Shown piece by piece: positions 8,671-19,854 of a stretch of 64,000 nt of DNA. Origin of the DNA: Bartonella sp. WD16.2 (GTDB lineage: Bacteria > Pseudomonadota > Alphaproteobacteria > Rhizobiales > Rhizobiaceae); the NCBI RefSeq assembly GCF_002022505.1, contig NZ_CP019781.1, forward strand, positions 248,001 to 312,000, written 5' to 3'. Numbering within the stretch: the first letter of the stretch is position 1; each line of letters opens with the position of its first letter. The translations under genes were made by a program, and so were the position numbers. The notes under the pieces were generated by a model. That model saw only the letters and a list, made by a program, of their open reading frames with translations. It was not told where the DNA came from and made no database searches.

Positions 8671-10497
8671 TCAGGTTGAAATTGGTGAACGTGTTTTTTC
8701 AAAGCGCTTGCGTTCATTTGGGTCTAAATAGAGTTTACGTAGACGAATATTTTTAGGGGTCACTTCAACAAGTTCATCATCTTGTATCCACGATAATGCA
8801 CGTTCTAATGTCATTTTAATTGGAGGGGTCAATTTTACAGCTTCATCTTTACCAGAAGCACGCATATTGGTTAGCTTTTTTCCTTTTAAAACATTCACTT
8901 CTAAGTCATTATCGCGTGAATGGATACCAATAATCATGCCTTGATAGACTTTAGCACCAGCATCGATTACCATAGGTCCTCGATCTTCAAGGTTGAAAAG
9001 TGCATAAGCAACAGCTTCACCATTATCGTTTGAAATCATCACGCCATTAGTACGGCCACTGATATCTCCTTTATAAGGTTCGTAAGAATGGAAAAGGCGA
9101 TTCATAATTGCTGTACCACGTGTATCGGTTAACAGTTCGGATTGGTAACCAATAAGTCCACGAGTCGGTGCATGAAAGACAAGGCGTACACGATTACCAC
9201 CAGATGGACGTAATTCAATCATGTCTCCTTTGCGCTCTGACATTTTTTGAACAACAGTTCCGGAATATTCCTCATCAACATCGATCACAACTTCTTCGAT
9301 TGGTTCAAGAGTTATTCCATTTTCATCCTTCTGCATAACTACACGTGGGCGTGAAACACTGAGCTCGAATCCTTCTCTACGCATGTTTTCGATGAGTACT
9401 GCAAGTTGTAATTCTCCTCGTCCTGAAACATAGAAAGAATCTTTATCGGTTGATTCCTCAATTTTAAGGGCTACATTACCTTCCGCTTCTTTCAACAAAC
9501 GATCACGGATAACGCGGCTTGTAACTTTATCTCCTTCAGTACCAGCAAGGGGGCTATCGTTCACCAAAAAACTCATGGTCACAGTGGGAGGATCAATGGG
9601 TTGAGCTGTGAGTGGTTCATTGATGGTGGGGTCACAGAAAGTATCAGCAACAGTGCCTTTTTGTAGACCAGCAATTGCTACAATATCACCGGCGGCACTT
9701 TCTTCAATTGGTTGTCGTTCCAGTCCACGAAATGCCAAAATTTTTGAAATACGTCCAGTTTCTAAAAGCGTTCCATTTTGTCCAAGAACCTTAACGTTTT
9801 GATTGGGTTTAATAGAACCCGAATGAATTCGACCTGTGATGATTCGGCCTAAAAACGGATCTGCTTCAAGAATAGTGCCAATCATACGAAACGGTCCTTC
9901 CGTTACAGTAGGTTCAGGCACATGGCGGATCACAAGATCAAATAAGGAACTCAGTCCTTGATCTTTTGGTCCTTCAGAAGTTTCAGCCATCCATCCATCG
10001 CGACCTGATCCATAAAGAATAGGAAAATCAAGCTGTTCATCAGTTGCATTAAGAGTTACAAAAAGGTCAAAAACTTCATTAATAACTTCATCAGCACGCG
10101 CATCAGATCGATCAATTTTATTGATAACAACAATAGGGCGTAATCCTACTTTTAATGCTTTCCCAACGACAAATTTAGTTTGCGGCATAGGGCCTTCAGC
10201 TGCATCAACAAGCAAAATTGCTCCATCTACCATATTGAGAATACGCTCGACTTCTCCACCAAAATCAGCATGACCAGGGGTATCAACAATATTAATCCGG
10301 GTATCTTTCCAAACAACCGATGTCGCTTTTGCTAATATTGTAATACCGCGTTCTTTTTCAATATCATTTGAATCCATCATACGCTCACTGGTGCGCTGAT
10401 TATCGCGGAAATTTCCTGATTGTTTGAGAAGTTCGTCCACGAGTGTTGTTTTACCATGGTCGACATGGGCAATAATGGCAATATTACGCAATTGCAT
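8671..10497 (-). CDS. typA: Ribosome-associated translational GTPase TypA/BipA
   Basis: A 608-residue translation-factor GTPase of the EF-G/LepA class, thought to help ribosome assembly and stress responses. The G-domain motifs are visible: G1 [11 protein letters not shown]2 ERGITI, G3 [15 protein letters not shown]4 NKIDR. Domain II, the EF-G-like domains and the TypA-specific C-terminal part ([16 protein letters not shown]...[17 protein letters not shown]) follow in order. The length is standard. The ATG at 10497 is the first in the frame and the protein starts directly with the G1 region, so the start is secure. Confidence 0.98.
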   Translation of the reverse strand: MQLRNIAIIAHVDHGKTTLVDELLKQSGNFRDNQRTSERMMDSNDIEKERGITILAKATSVVWKDTRINIVDTPGHADFGGEVERILNMVDGAILLVDAAEGPMPQTKFVVGKALKVGLRPIVVINKIDRSDARADEVINEVFDLFVTLNATDEQLDFPILYGSGRDGWMAETSEGPKDQGLSSLFDLVIRHVPEPTVTEGPFRMIGTILEADPFLGRIITGRIHSGSIKPNQNVKVLGQNGTLLETGRISKILAFRGLERQPIEESAAGDIVAIAGLQKGTVADTFCDPTINEPLTAQPIDPPTVTMSFLVNDSPLAGTEGDKVTSRVIRDRLLKEAEGNVALKIEESTDKDSFYVSGRGELQLAVLIENMRREGFELSVSRPRVVMQKDENGITLEPIEEVVIDVDEEYSGTVVQKMSERKGDMIELRPSGGNRVRLVFHAPTRGLIGYQSELLTDTRGTAIMNRLFHSYEPYKGDISGRTNGVMISNDNGEAVAYALFNLEDRGPMVIDAGAKVYQGMIIGIHSRDNDLEVNVLKGKKLTNMRASGKDEAVKLTPPIKMTLERALSWIQDDELVEVTPKNIRLRKLYLDPNERKRFEKTRSPIST

Positions 10498-10784
10498 AAA
10501 TTTTCTTCTTTTCGTTTAATGAAATTTCATTTGAGGCAAAGTTTTTGTATTTTTAACTTCACAATTTAAAGCCTTTTACAAGTTTTTTTATACTTTTGGA
10601 AGAGGAGAACTGGTTTTTGTAGACAAGTGTCTGAGAAGATTTTTACAATTTTAAGCAAGAATGTACAAAAACACTTTTTTATAAGATGGGCGTTTATATA
10701 GCATGTACAGAGAATAAATAACGCATCTAATTGCATTATAGAAGAGATTTTAGGTCGCTTTGAATGTGCTTTTTGCTTCTCATT
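10498..10784. other. Spacer between typA and mgtE, with palindrome ATGAAATTTCAT
   Basis: AT-rich spacer upstream of typA and downstream of mgtE. It holds a perfect 12-base palindrome at 10519-10530 (about 22 bases before the typA start on the minus strand), which also occurs at 48779-48790 before argJ. No gene or clear terminator was seen. Confidence 0.4.
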
Positions 10785-12161
10785 TTAAAGTAGAATTCCA
10801 GATAAAATAAGAGAAGCAACAGAAAAATAGATTACAATACCTGTGACATCTACTAAAGTTGCTACTAAGGGAGCTGAAGCACTTGCTGGATCAAATTTTA
10901 AACGTTTAAGAATAAAAGGCAGCATGGAACCGGACAAAGAACCGAATGTAACGATTCCGACCAAAGTTGCACCCACTGTTATAGCGATGAAAATCCAATG
11001 TTCACCATAGTTATAGATGCCCAGTTGTTGCCAGATAACAATGCGCATTATTCCAATGATTCCAAGTAAAAAGCCAAGAGACATTCCTGCTGGGATCTCA
11101 CGGAGAATAACTCTCCACCAATCTTTAAGTGTAAGTTCACGTAAAGCTAATGCACGAAGAATAAGTGATGTTGCTTGTGAGCCAGAATTTCCTCCTGAAC
11201 TCATAATAAGAGGAATAAATAGTGTAAGGGTGATAACTTTTTCAATCTCTGCTTCGAAATATTGCATAGCGCTGGCTGTTAACATTTCACCAAGAAAAAG
11301 CAGAGCTAGCCACCCACCACGTTTTTTCATCATTCCAAGAAAATTTATCTGCATATAAGGTTTATCTAGAGCTTCCATACCCCCAAATTTATAAGCATCT
11401 TCACTCATTTCATCAACCATAGTATCAAGCACATCATCAACTGTTACAATGCCAATAACGTGGTTACTGTCATCAATAACTGGTACAGAGAGAAGGTCAT
11501 GGCGTTGAAAAAGACGAGCAATATCTTCATGATCTGTAAAGGGTGATATTGTGATAGGTGTATCATGTGTAGCGACATTGAGAATTTGATCATCAGGTGA
11601 GGCAAGAATAAGATTTCGTAACGAAACAGCTTTGAGAAGTACACCTGTTTTGGGATCAATGACATAGCTTGTGTAAACTGTTTCACGTGTTCGTTCAACG
11701 TCACGAATGTGATCTAGAGTTTTTTTAACAGTCCAGTCTGCTGGGATAGCGATAAACTCTGTTGTCATTAATGCACCAGCCGTATGGTTGGGATAACTGG
11801 TGAGTTTTTTAAGTTCGGTTCGAGTTAAGGGTTTCAACAAGGCGTAAAGCCGTGTACGGGTCTTTCTATCCATTTCTTGAAAAACGTCTGCAGCAGCATC
11901 TGCGGACATACCCTCAAGAATTTCAACAGAACGATTAGTAGGTAAAAGTTCAAGAATAGCTGCTGGTTGTTCAAGTTCTGGTTTGTCAAAGAGCTCAATG
12001 GCATAATCAAGAGGTAAAAGACTAAAAACAGTCACGCGTTCCATAATATCTAGATCGTTGATTATATCAATTGAATCAGCAAAATGACGGTTTTTTAATT
12101 CTTCAGCGAGAGTTTCAGGAGAAAGATTTTTAAAGTCGAAGGTTGTTTTTATTTCAGTCAT
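10785..12161 (-). CDS. mgtE: Magnesium transporter MgtE
   Basis: MgtE forms a magnesium-gated channel in the inner membrane. The protein has the full layout: N-terminal MgtE_N helical domain (about 1-130), a CBS pair (about 135-260, with SVPVIDDSNHVIGIVTVDDV) and five membrane segments (about 285-455, including GGNSGSQATSLILRALAL). ATG 12161 is chosen because it follows a GGAAGG ribosome binding site and gives 458 residues, the usual length; the open frame runs 26 codons further upstream to 12239 without a good site. No magnesium riboswitch was recognised in the leader. Confidence 0.95.
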   Translation of the reverse strand: MTEIKTTFDFKNLSPETLAEELKNRHFADSIDIINDLDIMERVTVFSLLPLDYAIELFDKPELEQPAAILELLPTNRSVEILEGMSADAAADVFQEMDRKTRTRLYALLKPLTRTELKKLTSYPNHTAGALMTTEFIAIPADWTVKKTLDHIRDVERTRETVYTSYVIDPKTGVLLKAVSLRNLILASPDDQILNVATHDTPITISPFTDHEDIARLFQRHDLLSVPVIDDSNHVIGIVTVDDVLDTMVDEMSEDAYKFGGMEALDKPYMQINFLGMMKKRGGWLALLFLGEMLTASAMQYFEAEIEKVITLTLFIPLIMSSGGNSGSQATSLILRALALRELTLKDWWRVILREIPAGMSLGFLLGIIGIMRIVIWQQLGIYNYGEHWIFIAITVGATLVGIVTFGSLSGSMLPFILKRLKFDPASASAPLVATLVDVTGIVIYFSVASLILSGILL

Positions 12162-12505
12162 GGTAAAGCGCCTTCCAAAATTATAAGATTCAGGTATATG
12201 GATAGGATCAATCAAAGTTGATAAAAAACTTAGAAACATTTCTCTGAATTGTTGTTGAGATTGTGAATATTTAAAATAAAGTCAAGGATAGATCACAGTC
12301 TATAAACAATTTCATTTTTTAAATAAATGAAACTTGTTTGTATTTGTGTATCCTATAATAAAATAATTTTTTGCTTTTTTATTTCTTCTATCAAAATATT
12401 GGATTTAAAAATTTGTTTCAGAGCATACTCGATAATTCTTCCAAGAGAGTTTGTATGCTGAAAGTAATCATTTTGTTTTAAGCGTATAATGGAGGCATAA
12501 ATATT
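12162..12505. other. Divergent spacer between mgtE and the M3 peptidase pseudogene
   Basis: About 340 very AT-rich bases between divergent genes; promoters for both must lie here. A hairpin with an eight-base-pair stem (12310-12317 with 12325-12332) is visible. A possible short ribosome binding site (ATGGAGG) precedes the ATG at 12506. Confidence 0.4.
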
Positions 12506-14529
12506 ATGACAAAAACAGCAGTTTTGGATTGGAACGGATTTTCAGGACTTCCCGATTTTGCCTCAATAAGTGATGATGACTTTAAACCCGCTTTTGAACA
12601 AGCTCTTAAGGAAGCTGAAAAAGAAGTAGAGGCAATTGCATCTGTGGAAGAGCCTCCAACACTTGAGAATTTTTTACAGCCTTTTGAACTTTCTGGCAAG
12701 GCACTTGATCGTGTATGTTCAATATTTTTCTTACGTTCAGGCGCGCATAGCAATGTATTGATTCAGCAGTTAGAGCAAGAATTTACTGTACAATTATCTC
12801 GTTATTTTTCGAAAATTATGATGGATGCGAGAATATTTGTAAAGATGGATACACTATATATACAGTCGCAGCAAGGCGTGTATAACGGTGAAGAGAAGCG
12901 CGTAATTGAATTATGGTGGAAGAAGTTTATTCGTAACGGTGCAAAACTTGACGTACAAGGTAAGAAGCGTCTTGTTGAAATCAATGAAAAACTTTCTTTT
13001 TTAGGCACTACTTTTGGTCAACATGTATTAAAAGATGAAGCTGAATGGATTTTGTTTTTAGAACAAACGGATTTATCTGGCTTATCTGATGATCTTATTG
13101 CTTCAATGAAGGAAATTGCTTGCGAAAAAGGTCGTGATGGATTTTATGCGTTAACATTAGCACGTTCAATTGTTGAGCCTTTTTTAAAATTATCTAATCG
13201 TCGTGATTTACGTGAAATAGCATTTCAAGCTTGGTCTAAACGTGGTGAAAATAATAACGATAATGATAATCGGGCGATTATTATAGAAATGATCACGCTT
13301 CGGAATGAAAAAGCCAAATTGCTGGGATATGAATCTTTTGCAGATTTAAAACTTGATAATACCATGGCCAAGAGTGTTAGTTCAGTTATGAATTTGCTCA
13401 TGCCTATATGGGAACGAGCAAAAGCTAAGGCTGCTACTGAACAGACCGAATTACAAAATTTAGCAAAAGTCTAGGGAGCAATGAGCCATTAGCAGCTTGG
13501 GATTGGCGTTATTATGCTGAAAAATTGCGTGCTGAAAAATTTTCTTTCAATGAAGCTGAGGTTAAACAATATTTTCAGCTTGATTGTATGATTGAAGCAG
13601 CTTTTGCAGTGGCAAAGAAGCTCTTTGGAATTTCATTTGAAGAAAAAACAGCTGTTGCACTTTAGTATTCTGATGTGCGTTTATGGGAGGTTAAACATTC
13701 TGATGGTAGTTTACTTGGGCATTTTATTGGCGATTATTTCGCACGTTCTTCAAAACGATCTGGCGCATGGATGAGTCAGCTGCAGTCGCAACATAAATTA
13801 AATGGTGGACAAAAACCGATCATTTATAATATTTGCAATTTTGCAAAGCCTCCTAAAGGGAATGCTGCTCTTTTATCACTAGATGATGCGCGTACACTTT
13901 TCCATGAATTTGGACACGCGTTACATGGTTTGCTTTCTAATGTAACATGGCCATCCATAGCAGGAACATCGGTTTCGCGTGATTTTGTTGAGCTTCCTTC
14001 TCAGCTTTATGAGCATTGGTTGACTGTACCAGAGGTGCTAAAATCTTATGCTACGCATGTAAAAACAGGTATTCCTATGCCGCAAACTTTGCTGGATAAG
14101 ATTATATCAGCACAAACATTTAATGCTGGCTTTTGTGCTATTGAATATATCTCATCAGCTTTAATAGATATCGCTTTTCATAAAGGAGTAATAGTTTCTG
14201 ATCCAATATTGTTTGAGTATAAGGAATTAGAAAAGTTAGAAATGCTTGACACAATTATTATGCGCCATCGTCCTACACATTTTACACATGTGTTTTCAGG
14301 GGATAGTTATGCTGCTGGTTATTATTCTTATATGTGGTCAGAAGTTCTTGATGCTGATGTATTTCAAGCTTTTGAGGAAACTGGTGATGTTTTTAACCCA
14401 GAACTTGCTAGCCAATTGAAGCGTTTTATTTATTCTTCTGGGGGTAGTTGTGATCCAAAAGAGCTTTATAAAGCTTTTCGGGGAAGGTTGCCTTCACCAG
14501 AAGCGATGATTAAAAAACGGGGGTTGTAA
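12506..14529 (+). pseudogene. M3-family oligopeptidase / peptidyl-dipeptidase, broken by frameshift and nonsense codon
   Basis: Two open stretches together cover a whole zinc oligopeptidase (OpdA/Dcp type, about 675 residues), which would degrade short peptides in the cytoplasm. The first part (12506-13474, 322 residues) is the helical N-terminal half. It ends at a TAG at 13472-13474 after a run of four A (13465-13468); one more A would restore the reading frame into GSNEPLAAWDWRYYAEKLR. The second frame is then closed by an in-frame TAG at 13663-13665, where homologues would have a residue before DVRLWEVK. From 13675 a further 284 residues remain open and still carry the zinc site FHEFGHALHG. 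Both lesions stop production of an intact enzyme. The rest is well preserved, so the loss looks recent; a sequencing error could explain the homopolymer change but less easily both. Confidence 0.88.
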
Positions 14530-14536
14530 ATCATAC

Positions 14537-14567
14537 ATAGTGCAGCGTAGACTACACTATTTTTTTA
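14537..14567 (+). terminator. Terminator after the M3 peptidase pseudogene
   Basis: A stem of eight paired bases with one mismatch (14537-14545 with 14552-14560), a six-base loop and a run of seven T lie eight bases after the last stop codon. The terminator survives although the gene is broken. Confidence 0.75.
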
Positions 14568-14570
14568 TTT

Positions 14571-15489
14571 TAGGTGTTTCAGGTTATGCGCAAATTTTTA
14601 ATTCATTATGATAGCGTAATAAAAAATTAGATTTGATATTTTAAAAAAGGTTATGGGGAAAGAATTATTGATTTGACCTACTTAGTAGTTATTTACATGA
14701 CTGCATTTTATCGGGCTGTAATTTATTTTGTTGGGTAAATAGCTATTTTGTGACCTCTCTCATAAAGAGGTTGTTAGTTTGGTACTCAAGATTGTAGGTT
14801 TAGCTTTTTCTTATAGCTTGAATACAAGATTTCATTTGTCAGTAAAATTGTTTCAAATATAGATAAAATATTCTTCCTATACTTATAGGATTTTCATATA
14901 GAATACGTAAAAATTTATTTTTTTGTCATGCAAGGGCAGGTTAACCTATCCATATTCATAATTTTTCAGAATTATGAAAGTTTTTATCAATTTTGACAGC
15001 TCTTTGCTTATAAAAGTCTATTCATTTTTGTTAAATAATTGCTAAGAATGCTATTGGATATCGTGATTGATCTCACTTCGCATTTATCACCATTAAAATA
15101 TACCTGGCTTATTTTTTAGTGAATTAAAAAATATGATTTTTTCCAAGAACGATGATCAATCGAAGTGAAGCTGGAAGTAAGCATTACAATTTTTATAGTA
15201 GTCGTAGCAAGACTATTAATAGGAAGTTTGTTAAATTCGTAGGCAACAGTGAAATCTATAAATTCCTATAATGAGAATGTATTTTTACGTTTGCTTTTTT
15301 TAATTTTTGTATGTTTTTCTATATTTCGTAAAGTATTATAGTGATTGTAAGTGTTTTTTATATGCATACACAATTCAAAAAAGTTTTACACTTTAATTGA
15401 AATTAGCTTTGTCATTATAAAAGAAAAAGTGGAAAAAAGAAGGTAATCAAATATATTAAGTAGAATTGGTGTGAATATCTACTTTTAGA
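14571..15489. other. Long gene-free spacer
   Basis: About 920 AT-rich bases between the peptidase pseudogene and the convergent lytic transglycosylase gene. No open frame over 20 codons with a ribosome binding site was found. Small inverted repeats are present, such as CATAATT/AATTATG at 14957-14976. It may be decayed gene sequence or hold a small RNA; nothing in it can be named. Confidence 0.5.
15458..15484 (-). terminator. Possible terminator of the lytic transglycosylase gene
   Basis: A seven-base-pair stem (AAGTAGA 15458-15464 with TCTACTT 15478-15484) lies a few bases after the minus-strand stop, followed by an AT-rich tail without a clean T-run. Confidence 0.35.
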
Positions 15490-16746
15490 TTATTGTTTTC
15501 TGAGAAAAGAGAGAACTTTATGACTTGGGTATCCATTAACTTCTAAGTCATGGCGCAGTTGAAAAGCTTTAATGGCTTGCTTGGAAGCTGTACCAATTTT
15601 CCCATCAATTTCTCCTTTATAATCTCCAAGCGCAGCTAAGCGAGATTGCAACTCCAAACGTTCTTGGAAAGTAATAGGTTTGAATGGTCGATTCCAATCT
15701 TGTACTAATCCAGGGTGTCCAGCAATACGATTAGCAAGGAGAGCAACGGCAAAAGCATAACGATCTGCATTATTGTAACGTTTAATAACAAAGAAATTTT
15801 TTGTTACTAAAAATATAGGTCCCTCTGGCCCATCGGGAAATTTCAATATTGCAAGTTGAGAAGAAGAAGGAAAAGGTTGCCCATGTGCATGTCGAACACC
15901 TAGCTTTGCCCATTGCTCAAAGGAAAGCCAATCTTCAGGGAGTTTTTTTCTATGTGGTAATTTAACTTCAACACCCCAAGAAAGATCAGGTTGCCAACCA
16001 TTCATGTGAAGAAGATTAGCAGCAGTAGCAAGTGCATCTGGAATTGATGTCCAAATATTACAACGTCCGTCTCCATCCATGTCAACGCCGTAGGCAAGAT
16101 AACTCGTTGGGATAAATTGGGTGTGTCCTAATGCGCCGGCCCAAGATCCGGTAAGTTGAGAACGATGAATGCCACTGCTTTGTAAAATTTTCATTGCAGC
16201 AATAAGTTGTGTGTGTGCATATTTTTTACGTTTTTGGTCTGCGTAAGCTAAAGTTGCAAGTGAACGAATGGCGTCATGCATCACATTTTTGTTTTGCAAA
16301 ACTTTTCCATAGCTACTTTCTATAGACCAAATGGCAAGAAGAATATTGCGGTTAACACCAAAACGTTTTTCAATTTTAGAGAGCCATGGTTCCCATTTTT
16401 GAGCGTGACGCTGTCCTTCCACAATGGCAATATTATGAACACGATTGTCGAAATAGTTCCATGGAGAATCGATAAATTCTGGTTGATACGCTGCTTTTTT
16501 TAAAATTGCTGGGTCAATTGCGTCAACAGTTTTAAAAGCCATATCAAATGTAGTTGATGAGATGTTGTTAGCTAAAGCTATTTTTTTAAATTCGTTAATC
16601 CAGCTTTTAAAATCACGCTCAGTGTGTGCAAATGAAGAAAAAGATGTTGAAAGAGCCAAAAAAGTAGAGACTACACCAATGATAAAGGTTCTGCGATTTA
16701 TTAATTTCTTTGAAGAAGAAAATAGACTCAGTGTTATTGGTTTCAT
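15490..16746 (-). CDS. Lytic murein transglycosylase (MltB type) with peptidoglycan-binding domain
   Basis: The enzyme cleaves the glycan strands of murein to anhydro ends, for growth and for passage of envelope machines. The 418-residue product has a signal peptide (about 1-40, ending SSFA), an SLT_2/MltB domain (about 45-345) and a C-terminal PG_binding_1 domain (about 355-418, LAALGDYKGEIDGKIGTASKQAIKAFQ). The catalytic glutamate is Glu143 in AIWSIESSYGK; GALGHTQFIPTSY and GDGRCNIW are further family motifs. There is no lipobox, so it is probably soluble in the periplasm. It is transcribed alone. Confidence 0.93.
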   Translation of the reverse strand: MKPITLSLFSSSKKLINRRTFIIGVVSTFLALSTSFSSFAHTERDFKSWINEFKKIALANNISSTTFDMAFKTVDAIDPAILKKAAYQPEFIDSPWNYFDNRVHNIAIVEGQRHAQKWEPWLSKIEKRFGVNRNILLAIWSIESSYGKVLQNKNVMHDAIRSLATLAYADQKRKKYAHTQLIAAMKILQSSGIHRSQLTGSWAGALGHTQFIPTSYLAYGVDMDGDGRCNIWTSIPDALATAANLLHMNGWQPDLSWGVEVKLPHRKKLPEDWLSFEQWAKLGVRHAHGQPFPSSSQLAILKFPDGPEGPIFLVTKNFFVIKRYNNADRYAFAVALLANRIAGHPGLVQDWNRPFKPITFQERLELQSRLAALGDYKGEIDGKIGTASKQAIKAFQLRHDLEVNGYPSHKVLSFLRKQ

Positions 16747-17015
16747 CTTTTTGTTACTGCCGATTTTAGAATACTTTAGTGTGAAGTAATTTCGTTTTTT
16801 GTATTTGGTTTGTAAAGTATACTACCCAGCTAAATCGAAAAACTTTGAAAAAGTATTCTGATTATTTAACTATTCGTGTCTTTTATTATAACTAATTTTT
16901 ATGATAATCCAACTAAAACAGTGAGGCATCTTTTAGAATTTTAGTTAAAACACGGTGATACATTAAATCAGAAAGCTATATAGCAAACGCTATATTCATA
17001 ATCAGGAGAGTAAGT

Positions 17016-17900
17016 GTGCGTAAAATCCGGAAGGCAGTATTTCCCGTAGCAGGTCTTGGTACTCGTTTTCTTCCTGCAACAAAAACAGTTCCTAAGGAAA
17101 TGCTGACTGTTGTTGATAAACCTATTATTCAATATGTTGTAGATGAGGCACGTGAGGCGGGCATTGAACATCTTATTTTTGTTACTGGACGCAATAAAGC
17201 AGTGATTGAAGATTATTTTGATGCGCAGGTCGAATTATATACAGTACTTACTGAACGTGGCAAACAAGAAGAACTTAAACATTTACAAGATTTGCAGCCG
17301 CAACCTGGCATGACTTCTTTTACTCGGCAACAGCAATCTTTGGGGCTTGGGCATGCTCTTTGGTGTGCACGTGAGTTAGTCGGCAAGGAACCTTTTGCTT
17401 TATTATTACCAGATATGTTGATACAGGCTAAAAAGAATTGTCTTTCTGAAATGATCTATCTTTATGAAAAAACAGGTGGAGGAAATATTATTTCTGTTCA
17501 GGAATGTAATACTGAAGATGTTCACAAGTATGGTATTGTCGGAAAAGGTAAGCAAATTGCAAACGGTTTTGAAATCACAAAAATGGTAGAGAAACCAGAA
17601 AAGGAAACGGCTCCATCTAATTTATACATTAATGGACGTTATATTTTACAACCAGAAATTTTTAATATTCTTTCCAATCAAGAGAGAGGGGCAGGAAATG
17701 AAATTCAGTTAACAGATGCTATGGTGCGGCTTTCAAATGAGCAGGCTTTTTTTGGTTTTCAGTTAGATGGATATACTTTTGATTGTGGCTCTACAACTGG
17801 TTTTATTGAAGCCAATGTTGCGTTTGCTTTAGCACGTGCTGATATGCATCAACATGTTTCTGTTTCATTAAAAAACTTACTTGAAACGATAAAAACTTAA
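17016..17900 (+). CDS. galU: UTP-glucose-1-phosphate uridylyltransferase
   Basis: GalU makes UDP-glucose, the sugar donor for polysaccharide and lipopolysaccharide synthesis. The 294-residue product opens with the nucleotide-binding stretch [20 protein letters not shown] and has [19 protein letters not shown] and the VEKPE segment typical of the family. The start is GTG 17016 after AGGAGAG. kdsD follows 45 bases later in the same direction; both serve envelope sugar supply, so they may form one transcript. Confidence 0.95.
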   Translation: MRKIRKAVFPVAGLGTRFLPATKTVPKEMLTVVDKPIIQYVVDEAREAGIEHLIFVTGRNKAVIEDYFDAQVELYTVLTERGKQEELKHLQDLQPQPGMTSFTRQQQSLGLGHALWCARELVGKEPFALLLPDMLIQAKKNCLSEMIYLYEKTGGGNIISVQECNTEDVHKYGIVGKGKQIANGFEITKMVEKPEKETAPSNLYINGRYILQPEIFNILSNQERGAGNEIQLTDAMVRLSNEQAFFGFQLDGYTFDCGSTTGFIEANVAFALARADMHQHVSVSLKNLLETIKT

Positions 17901-17945
17901 AAATTATATAGATCTCTGTTTTGATTTCATTTATCAAATTTAATT

Positions 17946-18941
17946 ATGATGATACAGTCTTCTAATATGTCGGCTTTACAAGGTGCAATTACATCAGCTC
18001 TTAAAACTATTTCTCACGAAAAACGAGGGCTTGAAGCTCTTGAAACAGCTCTTTTAAGCAATCTTTCAGATTCTTTTAACAAGGCCGTTCAAACCATTAG
18101 TAATGCTCAAGGTCATGTGGTGATTACTGGTCTTGGTAAGAGTGGTCATATAGGAACGAAAATTGCTGCAACTTTAGCTTCAATGGGGACACCTGCCTTT
18201 TTTGTACACGCTGCAGAAGCTAATCATGGTGACCTTGGTATGATTAGTTGCGATGATGTTATTCTTGCTTTGTCATGGTCAGGTGAAACTATGGAGTTAA
18301 GCGGCATTATAAATCATGCTGCGCGTTTTCGTATCCCACTTATTGCAATGACATCTGGTGAGCACTCTGTATTAGGGCGAAAAGCTGATATTGTGTTATT
18401 ATTACCAAAGGTAGAAGAGGCTTGTCCTCATGGGCTTGCTCCGACAACTTCCACAGTTATGCAATTGGCGATGGGTGATGCATTAGCTGTTGCTCTTTTA
18501 GAAAGGCATGATTTTAGTGCAACAGATTTTAAAATTTATCATCCTGGTGGTTCGCTTGGTGTAAACTTTAAATATGTGCGTGATATTATGCATCAAGGTG
18601 ATAGTCTTCCTTTGATTAGACAAGGTACACCTATGACTGAAGCGGTAAGTATTTTGGTTGAAAAACATTTTGGTTGTGTTGGTGTTATAAACCAAAAAGG
18701 TGAATTAATTGGAATTGTAACAGATGGCGATCTTGCACGTAATATTCATTGTGATTTATCAAAATTCAATGTTGATGAAGTAATGACAAAGGATCCTAAA
18801 ATTGTAACCCCAGATACACTTGTTGGTGCTGCGACAGCTTTTATTAATGATCATCAGATTGGTGCTTTTTTTGTCATTGAAGATAAGAAACCCATAGGGA
18901 TTGTTCATTTTCATGATCTTTTGCGTATTGGTGCTGTTTGA
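17946..18941 (+). CDS. kdsD: Arabinose-5-phosphate isomerase (KpsF/GutQ family)
   Basis: The enzyme interconverts ribulose-5-phosphate and arabinose-5-phosphate, the first step to Kdo for lipopolysaccharide. The 331-residue product has an SIS sugar-isomerase domain (about 45-175: GHVVITGLGKSGHIGTKIAATLASMGTPAFFVHAAEANHGD and SWSGET), the HPGGSLG joint, and two CBS domains (about 210-330). ATG 17946 is followed after nine codons by another ATG at 17967, a possible start. It lies 45 bases after galU. No clear terminator follows, only a weak inverted repeat at 19008-19033. Confidence 0.93.
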   Translation: MMIQSSNMSALQGAITSALKTISHEKRGLEALETALLSNLSDSFNKAVQTISNAQGHVVITGLGKSGHIGTKIAATLASMGTPAFFVHAAEANHGDLGMISCDDVILALSWSGETMELSGIINHAARFRIPLIAMTSGEHSVLGRKADIVLLLPKVEEACPHGLAPTTSTVMQLAMGDALAVALLERHDFSATDFKIYHPGGSLGVNFKYVRDIMHQGDSLPLIRQGTPMTEAVSILVEKHFGCVGVINQKGELIGIVTDGDLARNIHCDLSKFNVDEVMTKDPKIVTPDTLVGAATAFINDHQIGAFFVIEDKKPIGIVHFHDLLRIGAV

Positions 18942-19211
18942 GTTAATAGGTGTGATATCAGATAAAATTTTATAATGTGCAAAAGCTAAGGTAGATTCAA
19001 TAAAGAAGAGCAGTTTTAAATATAAAATTGCTCTGTGAAGGTGTTGTTGTCAAAGGATTATTGTTTACCTATCTTAGGATTTGTATAGCAGGTTTATAAG
19101 TGAGATAATGTGTTAATGTTTTACATTAGTTCTAAAAGCTCTATTAGGAAGAGGAATTACGGCTTCCTATAAGTTTATTTTATAAATTTAGATAGAATTT
19201 TTGATTTTCAT

Positions 19212-19586
19212 TTAAATTTGACGGTTGAGAGAAAATTGTAATCCAGTGCTTGATGTGCAAAAAAGCTGCAGTGTATCATTTGATAACGTACAGTTAGCTT
19301 TGGATATAGTTCCACGGAGAATTGAGCGTATTTCAATTTCTACATGTTGGGCATTAACGTAATTGTAAATGCCTTCTGATAATTTTTCTTTTGTGTCTGC
19401 TGCTCGTGTTTCAAAAGTACCATTGCGGAAAGAAGAAATAATACCATTTTTATCAATCCATTCACCATCAATTCCAGTTGGTATATTTTCTACAGTTGGG
19501 TATTGCCCATAATGGTGTGGAAGGCTACAGGCCCCTATCGCCAAAATAGTAATTATAAGACATAAAATGCGGCAGATATGTTGCAT
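19212..19586 (-). CDS. omp10: Omp10-like outer membrane lipoprotein
   Basis: A 124-residue lipoprotein closely resembling the Brucella minor outer membrane protein Omp10. The signal peptide ends in a lipobox (LAIGAC, the cysteine at about residue 20), after which the mature part shows the family stretch GEWIDKNGIISSFRNGTFETR and a closing RGTISKANC...CTSSTGLQFSL. Two cysteines in the C-terminal half may pair. ATG 19586 gives a length equal to Brucella Omp10; the frame stays open to a TTG at 19622, and a GTG at 19595 is also possible. The function of Omp10 is unknown; in Brucella it is surface-exposed and affects virulence. Confidence 0.88.
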   Translation of the reverse strand: MQHICRILCLIITILAIGACSLPHHYGQYPTVENIPTGIDGEWIDKNGIISSFRNGTFETRAADTKEKLSEGIYNYVNAQHVEIEIRSILRGTISKANCTLSNDTLQLFCTSSTGLQFSLNRQI

Positions 19587-19854
19587 TTGTTTCACTCTAT
19601 TTATTTTTATGTTGCTTTTCAATTATTTATAATAAACTTAAGATTATTATTATTAAGTTACTTTAATTAATTAATATTGAGGTTTTTGCTAAAAATTAAT
19701 GAAAAAGCAAATAATTGGAAAAAATATCTTAATGTTGTTAATTATTAAAATAATAAATTTAACACGCATGATACAAAAGGTAAAATATTTTTTATGATTT
19801 GCAATAATTCTCATATTAATATTGTTTAGTAGTCTCAGAGGAGATTATTAAATT

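Noticed and set aside
10519..10530. Palindrome ATGAAATTTCAT before typA, also at 48779-48790 before argJ
   Set aside because: Suggestive as a shared site, but only 12 bases, two copies, and no known regulator; kept as a note.
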